Source: Melioribacteraceae bacterium (lineage in GTDB: Bacteria > Bacteroidota > Ignavibacteria > Ignavibacteriales > Melioribacteraceae). Taken from it: 7,630 nt of DNA. This document shows positions 7,107-7,630 of the stretch, one piece after another. Position numbers and translations under genes: made by a program. Within the stretch, counting starts at the first letter, position 1. Each line of letters opens with the position of its first letter. The stretch is taken from positions 1 to 7,630 of the forward strand of contig JALWEC010000422.1 in assembly GCA_027036655.1 (NCBI GenBank). The letters are read 5' to 3'. The notes under the pieces were generated by a model, which was given only the letters and a program-made list of their open reading frames with translations, was not told the DNA's origin and ran no database searches.

Positions 7107-7163
7107 TAAAATATTAATTACTCGTTGACTGTTTCTCTTCAAAAAAAGCGCAACATTATAGAA

Positions 7164-7186
7164 AAGATTGGCGTATATTCAATCTT
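7164..7186. repeat. Imperfectly GC-poor hairpin, 7-bp stem
   Basis: AAGATTG (7164-7170) and CAATCTT (7180-7186) pair perfectly around a 9-nt loop. No T-run follows on the plus strand and only a weak one on the minus strand, so a terminator role is not supported. Confidence 0.35.
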
Positions 7187-7212
7187 AGAAGGCTTTGCAT
7201 AACCCAATAAAA

Positions 7213-7350
7213 TATCATTCCGATCCCGCCTTGTCGAGAGAAGAATCTCAGAACCGGTAATTTTACCGAATTTAGAGATATTTCGGACAGCTTCCACCTT
7301 AGCCCCGGACGAAAAGCGGTCGGGGTAAACTTAGCGAACTCAATATGACA
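7213..7350. repeat. Possible dispersed intergenic repeat with nested hairpins
   Basis: The block begins TATCATTCCGA and, read from the other end on the minus strand, begins TGTCATATTGAG, so its ends are imperfect inverted copies. Inside are CGGTAA-TT-TTACCG (7255-7268, perfect) and CCCCG...CGGGG (7303-7307 with 7321-7325, 13-nt loop). The ends and the internal AGAAGAATCTCAGA resemble a TGTCATTCTGAGCG/AAGAATCT type of repeat that I recall as common between genes in this superphylum. Only one copy is in the window, so repeat status is inferred. Confidence 0.35.
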
Positions 7351-7513
7351 ATTTTAGATTTTGCAAAGATCTCAAATAATCTCTTAAATTTATAAAGAGC
7401 AAATGAGAATTCAAAAATCAAAGTCTAACCCGAAATTCACTCTGGCGAAGAAAAAATCATAGTTCAAGACAATTAACGCAAATCCGGTTTTTCGGTAGCG
7501 CGGCAATTTTATA

Positions 7514-7630
7514 CTTCTGCTCCGTAGGAGCGATACGAAACAAATACAATGGTTGTTGTGTTTTGCATAGAAGTGTCGCTCCTACGGAGCTAAAACATAA
7601 TAGCTTGTTTCGTTTTTACAAAGGTAACAC
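7514..7630. repeat. Palindromic REP/MITE-like element, incomplete at the right edge
   Basis: GCTCCGTAGGAGCGA (7519-7533) and TCGCTCCTACGGAGC (7576-7590) are perfect 15-base inverted copies, extending to 18 bases with one mismatch, around a spacer of about 40 nt. Each arm is itself a near-palindrome (GCTCC-GTA-GGAGC). A second, interleaved pair is ACGAAACAA (7535-7543) with TTGTTTCGT (7605-7613). The layout suggests repeated REP-like units rather than one hairpin, and the final bases (TTTTTACAAAGGT) look like the start of another unit. No transposase is in the window. Confidence 0.65.

Larger units (their letters stand above)
7053..7630. other. 578-base region without a credible gene
   Basis: No open frame of useful length or coding character was seen on either strand. 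The segment holds a possible promoter and a small palindrome close to the first gene, an AT-rich hairpin at 7164-7186, a repeat-like block at ~7213-7350 with nested hairpins, a further plain stretch at ~7351-7510, and a palindromic repeat element at the right edge. The best short frame (plus strand, 7403-7462, 19 codons) shows nothing to support it. Confidence 0.7.

Noticed and set aside
7403..7462. Plus-strand ATG frame of 19 codons with AAAGAG upstream, basic peptide.
   Set aside because: Too short, no domain or signal character, and located in repeat-rich non-coding DNA; expected by chance.
7514..7630. CRISPR array reading of the repeated palindromes at the right edge.
   Set aside because: The copies are inverted relative to each other, not direct repeats with regular spacers, and there are only two.

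Overview
This is an AT-rich bacterial window in which every gene lies on the minus strand, so transcription runs from right to left. The likely source is the Bacteroidota/Chlorobiota/Ignavibacteriota superphylum. The reasons are a GldL-like protein, lysine- and phenylalanine-rich signal peptides ending in FAQ or FGQ, and several large outer-membrane beta-barrels. Two genes have clear Shine-Dalgarno sites, which fits an Ignavibacteria- or Chlorobi-like lineage better than classical Bacteroidia. This placement is inference from protein style, not from a marker gene.

Layout in transcription order: (a) 7053-7630 is non-coding and holds palindromic repeat DNA at the right edge, a second repeat-like block, and a possible promoter with a small palindrome. 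(b) 5481-7052 encodes a four-helix membrane protein resembling DUF2254. (c) 4907-5422 encodes a GldL-like two-helix inner-membrane protein. (d) 4260-4871 encodes a short GldM-like protein with one N-terminal helix. (e) 3143-4225 encodes a secreted, beta-rich, multi-domain protein. (f) 1600-3129 and (g) 210-1610 encode exported proteins with a periplasmic N-terminal region and a predicted outer-membrane barrel. (h) 1-204 is the start of another exported protein, whose N-terminus is clearly paralogous to that of (f); it runs off the left edge.

Genes (c) to (h) are packed tightly, with gaps of 35, 34 and 13 nt, an 11-nt overlap, and a 5-nt gap, so they probably form one operon. My interpretation is a proton-motive-force motor of the GldL/GldM class (the type IX secretion/gliding motor). 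Here the GldM function appears split between a membrane-anchored stub and a separate periplasmic beta-domain protein. Instead of the usual GldK and GldN partners, the operon carries at least two, probably three, outer-membrane barrel proteins. That makes it a candidate divergent or undescribed trans-envelope machine. The GldL assignment is fairly good, the GldM assignment moderate, and the system-level function is inference.
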